A stretch of 64,000 bases of DNA from Pedobacter antarcticus. GTDB taxonomy: Bacteria > Bacteroidota > Bacteroidia > Sphingobacteriales > Sphingobacteriaceae. The translations under genes and the position numbers were made by a program. The stretch covers positions 57,068-121,067 of the forward strand of contig NZ_FONS01000011.1 in NCBI RefSeq assembly GCF_900112985.1, written 5' to 3'. Under the pieces are notes generated by a model, which had not been told where the DNA came from, made no database searches, and was given only the letters and a program-made list of their open reading frames with translations. Below, one piece after another: positions 52,568 to 61,061 of the stretch; the first letter of the stretch is position 1; every line of letters starts with the position of its first letter.

Positions 52568-53134
52568 ATGCTTCTTAAAGATCAGAAAGAACTGAAAACT
52601 GCAATTACCGGACTTCCTGTTAAGGAAAAGGATAAGTTGCTGCTCAGACTGATTGCAAAAGATAAGGTGCTCACCGAGCACCTTCATTTTAAATTGCTGG
52701 AAGACCCTTCGGATTTGGAGTTGAGGCAGCAGGCTCTGGAGGAAGAAATAACCACTGCAATTCAAGGTTTGAAGTTCGGCGCTAAAGTGGGTTCCAGAGA
52801 GGCTTTGGTTTTACTCAGGCGATTAAACGGACGGGTTAATCATCATTATAAGGTTACTAAAGACCCGCAAACCGATGCAGAACTCCGCCTGTTATTACTG
52901 GAACTGATTCCTGTTGATTATAATGAAAGTGTTTTTTCATCTTTGGGCAAATATAACGAGAGATTAAAAACCTATTTTTTGAGGTCTGTACTGGCATTAT
53001 ACAAAAAGTATGTGAAGCTTCATGAAGATCTTCAGTACGACTTGAATGAAAAGATGAATTCAATTCTGGATAAAATCATCCGGGAACAACTCCATAAAAC
53101 GGCGGCCGAGCTTGGTCTGCCAAATCAGGTTTAA
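52568..53134 (+). CDS. Unknown protein in the nucleotide-sugar operon
   Basis: 188 residues, mostly helical, with a charged N-terminus (MLLKDQKELKTAITGLPVKE) and several heptad-like Leu/Lys-rich stretches. No membrane segment, signal peptide or known catalytic motif. It follows galE without a gap and precedes rfbB by 22 bases, so it is part of the operon. Its role in polysaccharide synthesis is unknown. Confidence 0.72.
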   Translation: MLLKDQKELKTAITGLPVKEKDKLLLRLIAKDKVLTEHLHFKLLEDPSDLELRQQALEEEITTAIQGLKFGAKVGSREALVLLRRLNGRVNHHYKVTKDPQTDAELRLLLLELIPVDYNESVFSSLGKYNERLKTYFLRSVLALYKKYVKLHEDLQYDLNEKMNSILDKIIREQLHKTAAELGLPNQV

Positions 53135-53156
53135 TAAAAAGCTAAATAAAACTATT

Positions 53157-54212
53157 ATGAAGAAGATTCTAATTACCGGAGGAGCAGGTTTCATAGGCTC
53201 GCATGTTGTGCGACGATTTGTAAACCTTTATCCGGACTATCATATTCTAAATCTGGATAAATTGACATATGCCGGAAATTTGGCGAATTTGACTGACATT
53301 GAGCAGAAACCTAATTATCAATTCATCAAAGCAGATATCACTGACGCCGAAGCCATAAATGCTTTATTTGCTAAAGAGAATTTTGACGCTGTAATTCATC
53401 TGGCTGCAGAATCACACGTAGACCGTTCGATTATCGACCCTTCTGCTTTCGTAATGACGAATGTGATTGGTACCGTAAACTTGCTTAATGCAGCAAGAGA
53501 ATACTGGAAAGGTGACTATGACAGTAAACGTTTTTATCACGTTTCTACAGATGAAGTTTATGGTGCCTTAGGGGAATCCGGTATGTTTATCGAAACTACA
53601 GCCTATGATCCGCACAGTCCTTATTCCGCGTCAAAAGCGGCATCAGATCACTTTGTCCGTGCTTACCATGATACATATGGATTGAATGTGGTGATCTCTA
53701 ACTGCTCTAATAATTATGGTTCACACCATTTTCCAGAAAAGCTCATTCCGCTGGCGATTAATAATATCAAAAATAACCGGCCCGTTCCTGTTTACGGTAA
53801 AGGTGAAAATATTCGCGACTGGTTATGGGTTGAGGACCATGCCAGAGCTATAGATGTAATCTTTCATCAAGCTACCACCGGTGAAACGTATAATATTGGC
53901 GGTCATAATGAATGGAAAAATATTGACCTGATTCATCTTTTATGTAAAATAATGGATGAAAAGCTTGGGCGTGAACCTGGCGAATCCGCTAAGCTCATTA
54001 CTTTCGTGACAGACAGAGCGGGACATGATCTGCGCTATGCAATTGATTCTACTAAATTACAGGAAAAACTAGATTGGGTACCAAGTCTTCAGTTTGAGGA
54101 AGGATTAGAGAGAACCGTTGACTGGTATCTGGAAAACGAGGAGTGGCTTAAAGACGTGACTTCAGGAAATTATCAGAAGTATTATGAGGGCCAGTACCAC
54201 TCGAGATCATAA
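53157..54212 (+). CDS. rfbB: dTDP-glucose 4,6-dehydratase
   Basis: First step of dTDP-rhamnose and other deoxysugar synthesis. 351 residues from ATG 53157 (MKKILITGGAGFIGSH). STDEVYGALG carries the catalytic Asp and Glu, YSASK is the YxxxK pair. It is last in the operon and ends at a terminator; rmlA, rmlC and rmlD homologs are not adjacent. Confidence 0.95.
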   Translation: MKKILITGGAGFIGSHVVRRFVNLYPDYHILNLDKLTYAGNLANLTDIEQKPNYQFIKADITDAEAINALFAKENFDAVIHLAAESHVDRSIIDPSAFVMTNVIGTVNLLNAAREYWKGDYDSKRFYHVSTDEVYGALGESGMFIETTAYDPHSPYSASKAASDHFVRAYHDTYGLNVVISNCSNNYGSHHFPEKLIPLAINNIKNNRPVPVYGKGENIRDWLWVEDHARAIDVIFHQATTGETYNIGGHNEWKNIDLIHLLCKIMDEKLGREPGESAKLITFVTDRAGHDLRYAIDSTKLQEKLDWVPSLQFEEGLERTVDWYLENEEWLKDVTSGNYQKYYEGQYHSRS

Positions 54213-54248
54213 AAAATAAGCCGCTGATCTGGCTCATAAATTAGTTAG

Positions 54249-54296
54249 AAAGCCTGAAGACTTTAATCATTTAGAGAAAAGTCTTCAGGCTTTTTT
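54249..54296 (+). terminator. Terminator of the nucleotide-sugar operon
   Basis: A 15-bp stem, AAGCCTGAAGACTTT (54250-54264) and its complement (54278-54292), followed by a T-run. Because A-rich flanks exist on both sides it could also act on the minus-strand permease gene. Confidence 0.85.
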
Positions 54297-54305
54297 AGGC
54301 GATTA

Positions 54306-55538
54306 TTATTCGTACCTCAATGCTTCAACAGGATCTAATCTGGATGCCTTCTTAGCAGGGTAATATCCAGATACAACACCAACAAGGACACATAATCCGA
54401 ATCCGCCAATGATAAATAACCAGGGGATAATAAATGCTCCGCCCATCATTAGTGAAATCGCATTGCCTAGTAGTATTCCGAATAAGATTCCCATTCCGCC
54501 GCCCATCAGACAAATTACTACAGCTTCGATGAGGAATTGTTTACGAATCACAGAAGGGTTAGCGCCAATGGCTTTACGGATTCCAATCTCGCGCGTTCTT
54601 TCAGTAACAGAAACCAGCATAATATTCATTAATCCTATAGAGGCTCCAATTAAAGTAATTACACCAATTGCTACCCCACCTATTGCGATGAATGCAAGGT
54701 TCTCAAATAACGTCTGAGCGACTGCATCGCTTTTAGTGATCTCGAAATTATTAGGTTCTTTTATTTTTATTTTACGAATATTCCGGAACTCAGCTGTCGA
54801 TTCACCAATCACATTATCCATTAGGTTAGCATTAGGTACAATAACAGATATTGTATACGACGGATTTGAGCCGGTATTAATCACTTTTGCCTTGTAGATA
54901 GGAATATATACTGCCCGGTCTGTACTCATCCCCATACTTGAACCTTTGCTGGCCAGCACGCCAATTACTTTTAAGCGATGGTTACCCACCGTAATGATTT
55001 GGTCAATAGGGGAGGCCTTTTTAAATAATGAGCTACTGATTTCACTTCCGATTATACAAACATTACTTCCTTGGCTAGCTTCTGTCTGGCTGATGTTTCT
55101 ACCAAGACTCAGATCAAGTCCCTGAGCTGCTAGTCCATTTTCATCAATACCGCGCATCAGAATATTTGGATTTGTCTTTTCCTGATTATATTTTGCTGTT
55201 GCACCACTTGTAGCGACAACGCTGATAGTCACAGTTGCGGGTGCCTGTAATCTTTCTTTGAAATTTACAGCGTCTTCATAACGGATGGAATTGAATGGTT
55301 TCGGCCCTTGTCCCGGGCCCCCGATTCTAATTCCCGTACCGCGGTTACGGATAGTGAACGAGTTGGCTCCCATGTTAGAGAATGCATCAGTCATACTTTT
55401 TTTAACCGCGTCCAGTGTAGTTAGAATACCAACCAATGCAGTAAGACCAATTGCTATAATCAAAGCGGTAAGCATAGTCCGCAGGCGGTTACTCTGGATG
55501 GACTGCAGCGCAAGTCTCACGTTTTCTGTATAAGTCAT
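54306..55538 (-). CDS. MacB-type ABC transporter permease
   Basis: 410 residues with MacB_PCD and FtsX domains: one N-terminal helix (about 21-43, MLTALIIAIGLTALVGILT), a periplasmic MacB-like domain (about 45-270) and three C-terminal helices (about 285-400). The ATPase partner is not adjacent. The ATG at 55538 (MTYTENVRLALQSI) is chosen; a longer frame to 55649 would extend through the terminator of the next gene. Substrate unknown, perhaps a macrolide, peptide or lipoprotein. Confidence 0.9.
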   Translation of the reverse strand: MTYTENVRLALQSIQSNRLRTMLTALIIAIGLTALVGILTTLDAVKKSMTDAFSNMGANSFTIRNRGTGIRIGGPGQGPKPFNSIRYEDAVNFKERLQAPATVTISVVATSGATAKYNQEKTNPNILMRGIDENGLAAQGLDLSLGRNISQTEASQGSNVCIIGSEISSSLFKKASPIDQIITVGNHRLKVIGVLASKGSSMGMSTDRAVYIPIYKAKVINTGSNPSYTISVIVPNANLMDNVIGESTAEFRNIRKIKIKEPNNFEITKSDAVAQTLFENLAFIAIGGVAIGVITLIGASIGLMNIMLVSVTERTREIGIRKAIGANPSVIRKQFLIEAVVICLMGGGMGILFGILLGNAISLMMGGAFIIPWLFIIGGFGLCVLVGVVSGYYPAKKASRLDPVEALRYE

Positions 55539-55562
55539 TGGTTCGGGTATAAGGGTAGACCA

Positions 55563-55600
55563 AAAATAAAAAGTCCCGTTGTTTAGACAACAGGACTTCT
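55563..55600 (-). terminator. Terminator of the A-type Fe-S carrier gene
   Basis: On the minus strand AAGTCCTGTTGT pairs with ACAACGGGACTT (55572-55599) around a CTAA loop, with a T-rich tract after. Confidence 0.8.
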
Positions 55601-55624
55601 GAAATGTTACAAGTTTTGGTCGTA

Positions 55625-55975
55625 CTAAACCGAAAAACTTGTACCACAACCGCAGGTACTTTCAGCATTAGGGTTGCTGAAGGTAAAACCACGTGAATTC
55701 AATCCATCTTGCCAATCTACCTGCATCCCTAAAAGATACATCTGATGTGCTTTATTCATGAAAACTCTAATTCCATTGATTAAAAATTCCTGATCTCCAT
55801 CTTTTTTCTGATCAAACCCAAGCAGGTAGCTCATTCCTGAACATCCACCGCCCTCTACACCTACACGTAAGCCAAAGTCCTCTGCGATTTCCTGCTGATC
55901 TCTTAATTTTATCAATTCTTTCAATGCGGTTTCAGTAAAAGAAACTGGTGCAAATGTGGTATCAACTGTACTCAT
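55625..55975 (-). CDS. A-type iron-sulfur carrier (HesB/IscA-like)
   Basis: 116 residues of the HesB/IscA family, which delivers Fe-S clusters to apo-proteins. The three ligand cysteines are in EGGGCSGMSY and the C-terminal STCGCGTSF. Whether it is IscA, ErpA or SufA cannot be told. It is transcribed alone. Confidence 0.95.
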   Translation of the reverse strand: MSTVDTTFAPVSFTETALKELIKLRDQQEIAEDFGLRVGVEGGGCSGMSYLLGFDQKKDGDQEFLINGIRVFMNKAHQMYLLGMQVDWQDGLNSRGFTFSNPNAESTCGCGTSFSV

Positions 55976-56022
55976 GATCTTGTCAAATTTGGGGTCCTAA
56001 ATTACCGGTCCTCAAGACTGGT

Positions 56023-56338
56023 TTATACACAAAGATAGGAACAAATGAAGGAATCTGTATCCCTAAAAAAAATGCTGGGTCAATTTGATGTAAATATTAC
56101 TCAGGCTCCTGAATATTCTGCGAAAATTCCATCCAGTTTTATTTCCGAAGCTCCTTTTGTAATGCCTGCATGCATTCAAGGCATATAAACCTTAAAATAA
56201 TAAAAAATAGGAGTGGAGTTTACTGATTTAAAGGTTAATATAAAGTTATCCACATAAAAAATTTAGGTTAGGCAGGGTATGCTGCTGCTGATTAAGCAGT
56301 TACTAAATAAATGATATTTTAGTTTTTTTTGTTGATAA
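56023..56338. other. DnaA-box cluster: candidate replication origin upstream of dnaA
   Basis: TTATACACA at 56023-56031 and TTATCCACA at 56246-56254 match the DnaA-box consensus TTATNCACA; TGTTGATAA at 56330-56338 is a one-mismatch box on the minus strand. The sequence between is AT-rich and has no ORF. dnaA starts at 56420, so an origin here is plausible; in several Pedobacter chromosomes dnaA is gene 1, from memory. The right border is not defined. Confidence 0.5.
56030..56037 (-). promoter_or_regulatory. -7 element of the Fe-S carrier gene
   Basis: On the minus strand TATCTTTG, exact TAnnTTTG, 55 bases before the ATG. It overlaps the DnaA box at 56023-56031 by two bases, so DnaA binding could affect it. 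Confidence 0.4.
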
Positions 56339-56419
56339 TTTTTTCAATATTCGATCTCCGGGAAAGCGCTAATAATAAGGTCGTTCCCGTCTCTTAAACC
56401 AACAAATTTTAGTATACCT

Positions 56420-57850
56420 ATGGAAAAAACGTGTACCGAAGTATGGAAAAACTGTCTTCAGATCATAAAGGACAATATCCCGACCCAAAGTTTTAAAACC
56501 TGGTTCGAACCGATCTCTGCCCTTAGACTGGAAGGCAATGTTTTAACCATCCAGGTGCCCAGTTTATTCTTCTATGAATGGCTCGAAGAACACTATGTCG
56601 GGCTGCTTCGCAAAACGGTAAAAAAACAGTTGGGTGAGCAGGGAAGACTGGAGTATAATATTGTGGTTGACCAATCTTCCAACAGCGGGTCTCCATACAC
56701 TACGAATATGCCTTCTAATGGAAATGGCGCTGCGGCAAAATTGCAGGCCATGCCTATTCCCGTTTCGATCAATAAGGATATCAAAAATCCATTTATTATA
56801 CCGGGGCTTAAGAAACTTAATGTAGACCCACAGCTCAATTCCAGTTATACATTTGAGAATTACATTGAGGGCGATTGTAATCGTCTTGCCCGTTCAGCCG
56901 GTTTTGCAGTTGCCGGAAAACCAGGGGGCACCTCATTTAATCCCCTCATGATCTATGGAGGGGTGGGTTTAGGAAAGACGCACCTTGCACAGGCAATCGG
57001 TAACGAAATAAAGCGCAGTTCACCTGATAAACTGGTTATATACGTCTCTTGTGAAAAATTCTGCCAGCAGTTCGTAGATTCACTGAAGAATAACTCTATT
57101 AATGATTTTGTTAATTTCTATCAGGCAATGGATGTTATCATTATGGATGATGTGCATAATTTCGCCGGAAAAGAAAAAACCCAGGATATCTTCTTTCATA
57201 TTTTTAACCACCTGCATCAGACCGGAAAACAAGTGATACTCACTTCGGATAAATCACCGAAAGATCTCGCAGGTTTGGAAGAGCGGTTGTTAAGCAGGTT
57301 TAAGTGGGGGCTGTCGGCAGATCTGCAAATTCCAGATCTGGAAACCCGAATAGCTATTCTAAGGATGAAAATGTATGCAGATGGTATAGAACTGCCTCAG
57401 GAAGTGGTCGAGTACGTTGCGAATCATATTGATAACAATGTACGGGAGCTGGAAGGGGCAATGGTGTCTTTGCTGGCGCAGTCAACATTGAATAAGAAAG
57501 ATATAGATCTGAATCTGGCCAAACAGATGTTAAAAAACTTTATTAAGAATACGACGAAAGAAATCTCAATGGAGTATATACAGAAACTGGTTTGCGATTA
57601 CTTCGAGGTTCCCATTGAGATGGTAAAGTCAGCCACCCGGAAAAGAGAAATAGTACAGGCGAGGCAAATATCTATGTATCTATCCAAATCCCATACTAAG
57701 TCTTCTTTAAAATCTATTGGTGCCTTTTTTGGTGGCAGAGACCATTCTACTGTAATTTATGCGTGTCAGACCGTAGAAGATCTTATTGAGACGGATAAAA
57801 AGTTTAAAAACTACGTTCAGGATATCCAGAAGAAGCTAAAAATGAGTTAA
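56420..57850 (+). CDS. dnaA: Chromosomal replication initiator DnaA
   Basis: Initiates chromosome replication. 476 residues. Domain I at about 1-80 (VWKNCLQIIKDNIPTQSFKTWFEPI), linker about 85-145, AAA+ domain III with Walker A GGVGLGKTHLAQ (180-191) and Walker B VIIMDDVHNF, and domain IV (about 365-476) with the TRKREIVQARQISMYLSKSH...GGRDHSTVIYA DnaA signature. It is convergent with the NUDIX gene by a 4-base overlap. Confidence 0.98.
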   Translation: MEKTCTEVWKNCLQIIKDNIPTQSFKTWFEPISALRLEGNVLTIQVPSLFFYEWLEEHYVGLLRKTVKKQLGEQGRLEYNIVVDQSSNSGSPYTTNMPSNGNGAAAKLQAMPIPVSINKDIKNPFIIPGLKKLNVDPQLNSSYTFENYIEGDCNRLARSAGFAVAGKPGGTSFNPLMIYGGVGLGKTHLAQAIGNEIKRSSPDKLVIYVSCEKFCQQFVDSLKNNSINDFVNFYQAMDVIIMDDVHNFAGKEKTQDIFFHIFNHLHQTGKQVILTSDKSPKDLAGLEERLLSRFKWGLSADLQIPDLETRIAILRMKMYADGIELPQEVVEYVANHIDNNVRELEGAMVSLLAQSTLNKKDIDLNLAKQMLKNFIKNTTKEISMEYIQKLVCDYFEVPIEMVKSATRKREIVQARQISMYLSKSHTKSSLKSIGAFFGGRDHSTVIYACQTVEDLIETDKKFKNYVQDIQKKLKMS

Positions 57851-58401
57851 AAACCTATAGCTTTAAGTTTGAGCAGTCCGTAGAACAAAGCTGAGCTGTG
57901 GAGTGCCTGAGCGATTTGGTTGTTTTCCAGTAATACTTTTACCTCTTCAATGGTATACTCCTCTACATTCAGGATCTCATGTTCATCCAGATGCTGTGCA
58001 TGTGTCTTTACACCTCCTGTCAGCAGATAGGTGAACGTTCTGTTATTCGATGTGGCAGGATTAGGGTACAGGGTAGCAATCAGTTCACAATGAGTAAATG
58101 AATAACCGGTTTCTTCCAGTAGCTCCCGTTTGACACCATCTTCTGGCTTTTCACCCGGATCTATTACGCCACCCGGGATTTCCAGGGAAACCAGGTCTGC
58201 TCCATGGCGATATTGTCTGACCATGATGATTTTATTGTCGGAAGTCAATGCCACGGCATTAGCCCAGTCTGGATATTCCAGAACATAATAATCATCTTTA
58301 ACAGTTCCGTTTTGCAATTTACAGGTGTCTACTCTTAAGGTGGCCCATTTTTCACGAACCAGATAACGGCTGGAGAGTTTCTCCCATTTTAATATTTCCA
58401 T
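57847..58401 (-). CDS. NUDIX hydrolase
   Basis: 184 residues with the Nudix box GGVIDPGEKPEDGVKRELLEETG (GX5EX7REUXEEXGU), which binds Mg2+ and cleaves nucleoside diphosphates linked to X. The layout resembles ADP-ribose pyrophosphatase/NudF proteins; the substrate is not certain. Ends inside dnaA's last codons. Confidence 0.92.
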   Translation of the reverse strand: MEILKWEKLSSRYLVREKWATLRVDTCKLQNGTVKDDYYVLEYPDWANAVALTSDNKIIMVRQYRHGADLVSLEIPGGVIDPGEKPEDGVKRELLEETGYSFTHCELIATLYPNPATSNNRTFTYLLTGGVKTHAQHLDEHEILNVEEYTIEEVKVLLENNQIAQALHSSALFYGLLKLKAIGF

Positions 58402-58460
58402 TTTGTGTAAGCTAATCTGAACCGTTAAATGTATTTGGATTCAGCGGTATTCAGAACTAT

Positions 58461-58487
58461 AAAAAAGGAGTCTCTGTAAGAGACTCC
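58461..58487 (-). terminator. Terminator of the 58498 gene
   Basis: GGAGTCTCT and AGAGACTCC (58467-58475 and 58479-58487) with a 3-base loop, followed by six T on the minus strand. Confidence 0.85.
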
Positions 58488-58497
58488 GGGGAATGAT

Positions 58498-58893
58498 TTA
58501 TAAATAAGTTTTTAAAGTTTGCTGACGTCCGATGTTCAGCATATTAATGATCTGATGATTCCTTTCGAGATAGCTGTAGATCAGCAATAATTTATCTGCA
58601 AGCTCTTTTTGTCCTGGTTTGTCTTTCACATCCGGGTCAATCCGGAGAAATAAAAGTTGGGACAGCATGTCCAATTTTTCAGGACTAAAGTTTTTCTCTT
58701 TCAGAAATTCATTAAAATCAGCGTTTCCACTTTGTAGCAGGTCTGTATAGAGGATTCCAAAATCTTTTTCCAGCAATTCGTCCATCTCTTGTTCCAACTG
58801 CAGGCCTTTATCTTCCTCCTTCAAGCCGATAAGTCTTGATAATGCGAGACTCAGCTTCTGAATCTCAGCAAGTAATAAATCGCGTCTGAACAT
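58498..58893 (-). CDS. Unknown helical protein
   Basis: 131 residues, helical, acidic and amphipathic (MFRRDLLLAEIQKLSLALSRLIGL, then DPDVKDKPGQKELADKLLLIYSYLE). It has no signal peptide and no known motif. It starts on the last base of the TPM gene's stop region and shares the operon. Possibly a partner of the TPM proteins. Confidence 0.65.
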   Translation of the reverse strand: MFRRDLLLAEIQKLSLALSRLIGLKEEDKGLQLEQEMDELLEKDFGILYTDLLQSGNADFNEFLKEKNFSPEKLDMLSQLLFLRIDPDVKDKPGQKELADKLLLIYSYLERNHQIINMLNIGRQQTLKTYL

Positions 58894-59660
58894 TACCAGC
58901 TGCCACTACTACCACCACCGCCGAAACTACCGCCTCCAAAACCTCCGAAGCCGCCACCGCTACTACCGCCGCCGCCCCAGTTGCCACCAGAACCACGTCC
59001 GCTGCTGCCACCCATTAGCATACCCCAAAGCAGAGCATTGCCTACACCTCTGCCGTCAATGACCTGGCTTCCGCCACCGCCACCTCCGCGTTTAATCAGA
59101 ATAATGATCACAATGATAATTACCATAAGGATAAAAGCACTTGATGCCCCGCCTTTTTGAGCAGCCTTAGGCTTATCATTCTTATATTCTCCTTTAGTGT
59201 ATTTAATAACTGCAGTTGTACCTGCATCCAGGCCTTCGTAATAATTACCGGTCTTAAAATAAGGCTTTATTTCATATTCAATAATTCGTTTGGTGATAAT
59301 ATCAGGTAGGGAACCTTCCAATCCGTAACCAGTTTGCATTGCGATCTTACGATCTCCGACTGCAACGACTATCATTAAACCATTATTATTTTTCGCTCCA
59401 CCAACGCCCCAGGCCCTGCCTAGTCCTAATGCATATTCATTGATGTCATATTCGCCAACGCTTTTTACAATAGCAATAGCAATCTGTGTAGATGTGGAGT
59501 CGTCGAAAGCTACCAGTTTGTTTTCCAGTGCCTGAATCTGTGATGCAGAGAGAGTACCAGTATAATCGTTAACCAGTTTGTTCGGTTTGGCGGGGTATTC
59601 CTGAGCATGGAGAACTGTACAGGACAGAATCAGAAACAGGGCCGCGAGTATTCTTTTCAT
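58893..59660 (-). CDS. TPM-domain (YgcG-like) membrane protein
   Basis: 255 residues. A signal peptide (about 1-19) is followed by a TPM domain (about 25-155, VNDYTGTLSASQIQALENKLVAFD, STQIAIAIVKSVGEYDINEYA), a membrane segment (about 173-192, FILMVIIIVIIILI) and a Gly/Ser-rich tail ending in FGGGGSSGSW. TPM proteins are found in photosynthesis repair and in bacteria with LemA; their role in bacteria is unclear. The glycine tail is low-complexity, not a tandem repeat with a clean unit. Confidence 0.88.
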   Translation of the reverse strand: MKRILAALFLILSCTVLHAQEYPAKPNKLVNDYTGTLSASQIQALENKLVAFDDSTSTQIAIAIVKSVGEYDINEYALGLGRAWGVGGAKNNNGLMIVVAVGDRKIAMQTGYGLEGSLPDIITKRIIEYEIKPYFKTGNYYEGLDAGTTAVIKYTKGEYKNDKPKAAQKGGASSAFILMVIIIVIIILIKRGGGGGGSQVIDGRGVGNALLWGMLMGGSSGRGSGGNWGGGGSSGGGFGGFGGGSFGGGGSSGSW

Positions 59661-59723
59661 TCAGTATATATAAGTTTTGCTGATTACATGCAGGGCATCA
59701 CAGCAGGTTTGTATCGTCTTAAG

Positions 59724-60170
59724 CTAATGTTCTGCAGGTTTCTGATCGAGGAAAATGATTTCATTGGGTATTTCATTGATATCATCATTTCCACTCGGAA
59801 AATAGGCAGCCATTTTTTCGCCCGCAAGTTTCACACCAGCGATTAAGCCGCTTGCGATATTTCCGCTGGCAAAATGAGCACGCATAGCAATCTGGGTAGT
59901 TTCCCAGAAGTCGGCAGGTACCTTACGATGAATACCTTTGTCGCCTATTATGGCAAATTTATGATCGACATAGGCCAGGTAGATTAACACACCGTTATGT
60001 AGTACGGTTTTATCCATTTCCAGTTTAGAGAAGTATTCAGTAGCGCGTGAGAATGCATCGTCTTTACAATGTTTCTCCATTGCAATCCTGATTTCGCCGG
60101 AAGTCAGCTGTTCTGCCTCACTGATCGCTGCGGTAATCAATTCTTGTTCTTGTTCAGTTAATAATGGCAT
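59724..60170 (-). CDS. Second TPM-domain protein, soluble
   Basis: 148 residues from ATG 60170 (MPLLTEQEQEL): a TPM domain (LTSGEIRIAMEKHCKDDAFSRA, NGVLIYLAYVDHKFAIIGDKGIHR) without signal peptide or membrane segment. It lies between the LemA gene and the first TPM gene. Two TPM proteins plus LemA in a row is a known arrangement. Confidence 0.86.
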   Translation of the reverse strand: MPLLTEQEQELITAAISEAEQLTSGEIRIAMEKHCKDDAFSRATEYFSKLEMDKTVLHNGVLIYLAYVDHKFAIIGDKGIHRKVPADFWETTQIAMRAHFASGNIASGLIAGVKLAGEKMAAYFPSGNDDINEIPNEIIFLDQKPAEH

Positions 60171-60190
60171 AATTATATAATTAAACACAT

Positions 60191-60233
60191 AAGGGTAATA
60201 TCTGCACTTCTTAGAAATGCAGATAATACCCTT
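60191..60233. other. Hairpin between lemA and the second TPM gene
   Basis: AAGGGTAATATCTGCA and its near-complement (60191-60206 and 60218-60233, one mismatch) form a long stem with no T-tract on the transcribed strand. Probably an intercistronic stability or processing element. Confidence 0.45.
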
Positions 60234-60248
60234 AATCTTTATTGGTGA

Positions 60249-60830
60249 TTAAAATTCTACTTTAGGCGCATTTTCTGCACCAGCTTCGGCTTTAAAGCCA
60301 GCTTTTTGCTTAAATCCGAACATACCTGCAGTCAGGTTATTAGGGAAAGATCTTACTTTTACATTATAAGCCTGTACAGCATCATTGAAGTCTTTACGGG
60401 CAACTGCAATTCTGTTCTCAGTCCCTTCCAGTTGTACGGATAAATCCGAAAATTGCTGAGTAGCTTTTAATTCAGGATAGTTTTCAGTCAATACCATTAA
60501 TCTGCTTAAAGCCTGGCCGATCTGTCCTTGTGCTGCCTGAAACTTTTCAATATTCTCAGGTGACAGGTCATCAGGGTTTACTTTAATCTGACTAGCTTTG
60601 GAACGGGCTTCTACAACAGCTGTTAATGTACTCTGCTCAAATTTGGCGGCACCTTTTACAGTACTAACGAGATTTGGAATTAGATCAGAACGTCTCTGGT
60701 ACTGAGTTTCTACCTGATTCCATTTTGTTTTAACATTTTCATCCAGATTAACCATGGAATTATACCCACAGCTACTGAACATAGTTGTAAAAAACAAAGC
60801 TGCAATGACTACTAATACTCCTCTTTTCAT
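60249..60830 (-). CDS. lemA: LemA family lipoprotein
   Basis: 193 residues. The N-terminus is a lipoprotein signal with lipobox FSSC, then the LemA helical domain (MVNLDENVKTKWNQVETQYQRRSDLIPNLVSTV). LemA proteins are membrane-anchored with a cytoplasmic or periplasmic helix bundle of unknown biochemistry. It is first in the lemA-TPM-TPM-58498 operon. Confidence 0.93.
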   Translation of the reverse strand: MKRGVLVVIAALFFTTMFSSCGYNSMVNLDENVKTKWNQVETQYQRRSDLIPNLVSTVKGAAKFEQSTLTAVVEARSKASQIKVNPDDLSPENIEKFQAAQGQIGQALSRLMVLTENYPELKATQQFSDLSVQLEGTENRIAVARKDFNDAVQAYNVKVRSFPNNLTAGMFGFKQKAGFKAEAGAENAPKVEF

Positions 60831-61022
60831 TTTTATCATTTTTTGGTTTAATAGTGTTAATATACATATTAGAACTCAATTTCTATTCCTTTGTTACAAT
60901 AGAGGACTAAAACCTGACAATTCTTTATGAAACGCAGATTATTTGAATTTAACTCGCCTGATCTGGCAATTATCCGCAGTTATGTCAGGTGAAATTTTAT
61001 AAATTCTCATTTACATATTCTT

Positions 61023-61030
61023 TACATTTG
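61023..61030 (+). promoter_or_regulatory. -7 element of the FAD dehydrogenase gene
   Basis: TACATTTG matches TAnnTTTG and lies 31 bases before the ATG; no TTTG at the -33 position. A small TCAGG/CCTGA hairpin follows in the leader. Confidence 0.4.
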
Positions 61031-61061
61031 CAGCAGTTCAGGATAAAAACCTGACCAGACT

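Noticed and set aside
55539..55649. An extended N-terminus of the MacB-type permease
   Set aside because: It would read through the terminator of the Fe-S carrier gene and adds residues unlike the family; MTYTENVRLALQSI is the typical start.
58920..59100. A tandem repeat in the glycine/serine-rich part of the TPM protein
   Set aside because: The DNA repeats only glycine- and serine-codon composition without a fixed unit; it is low complexity.
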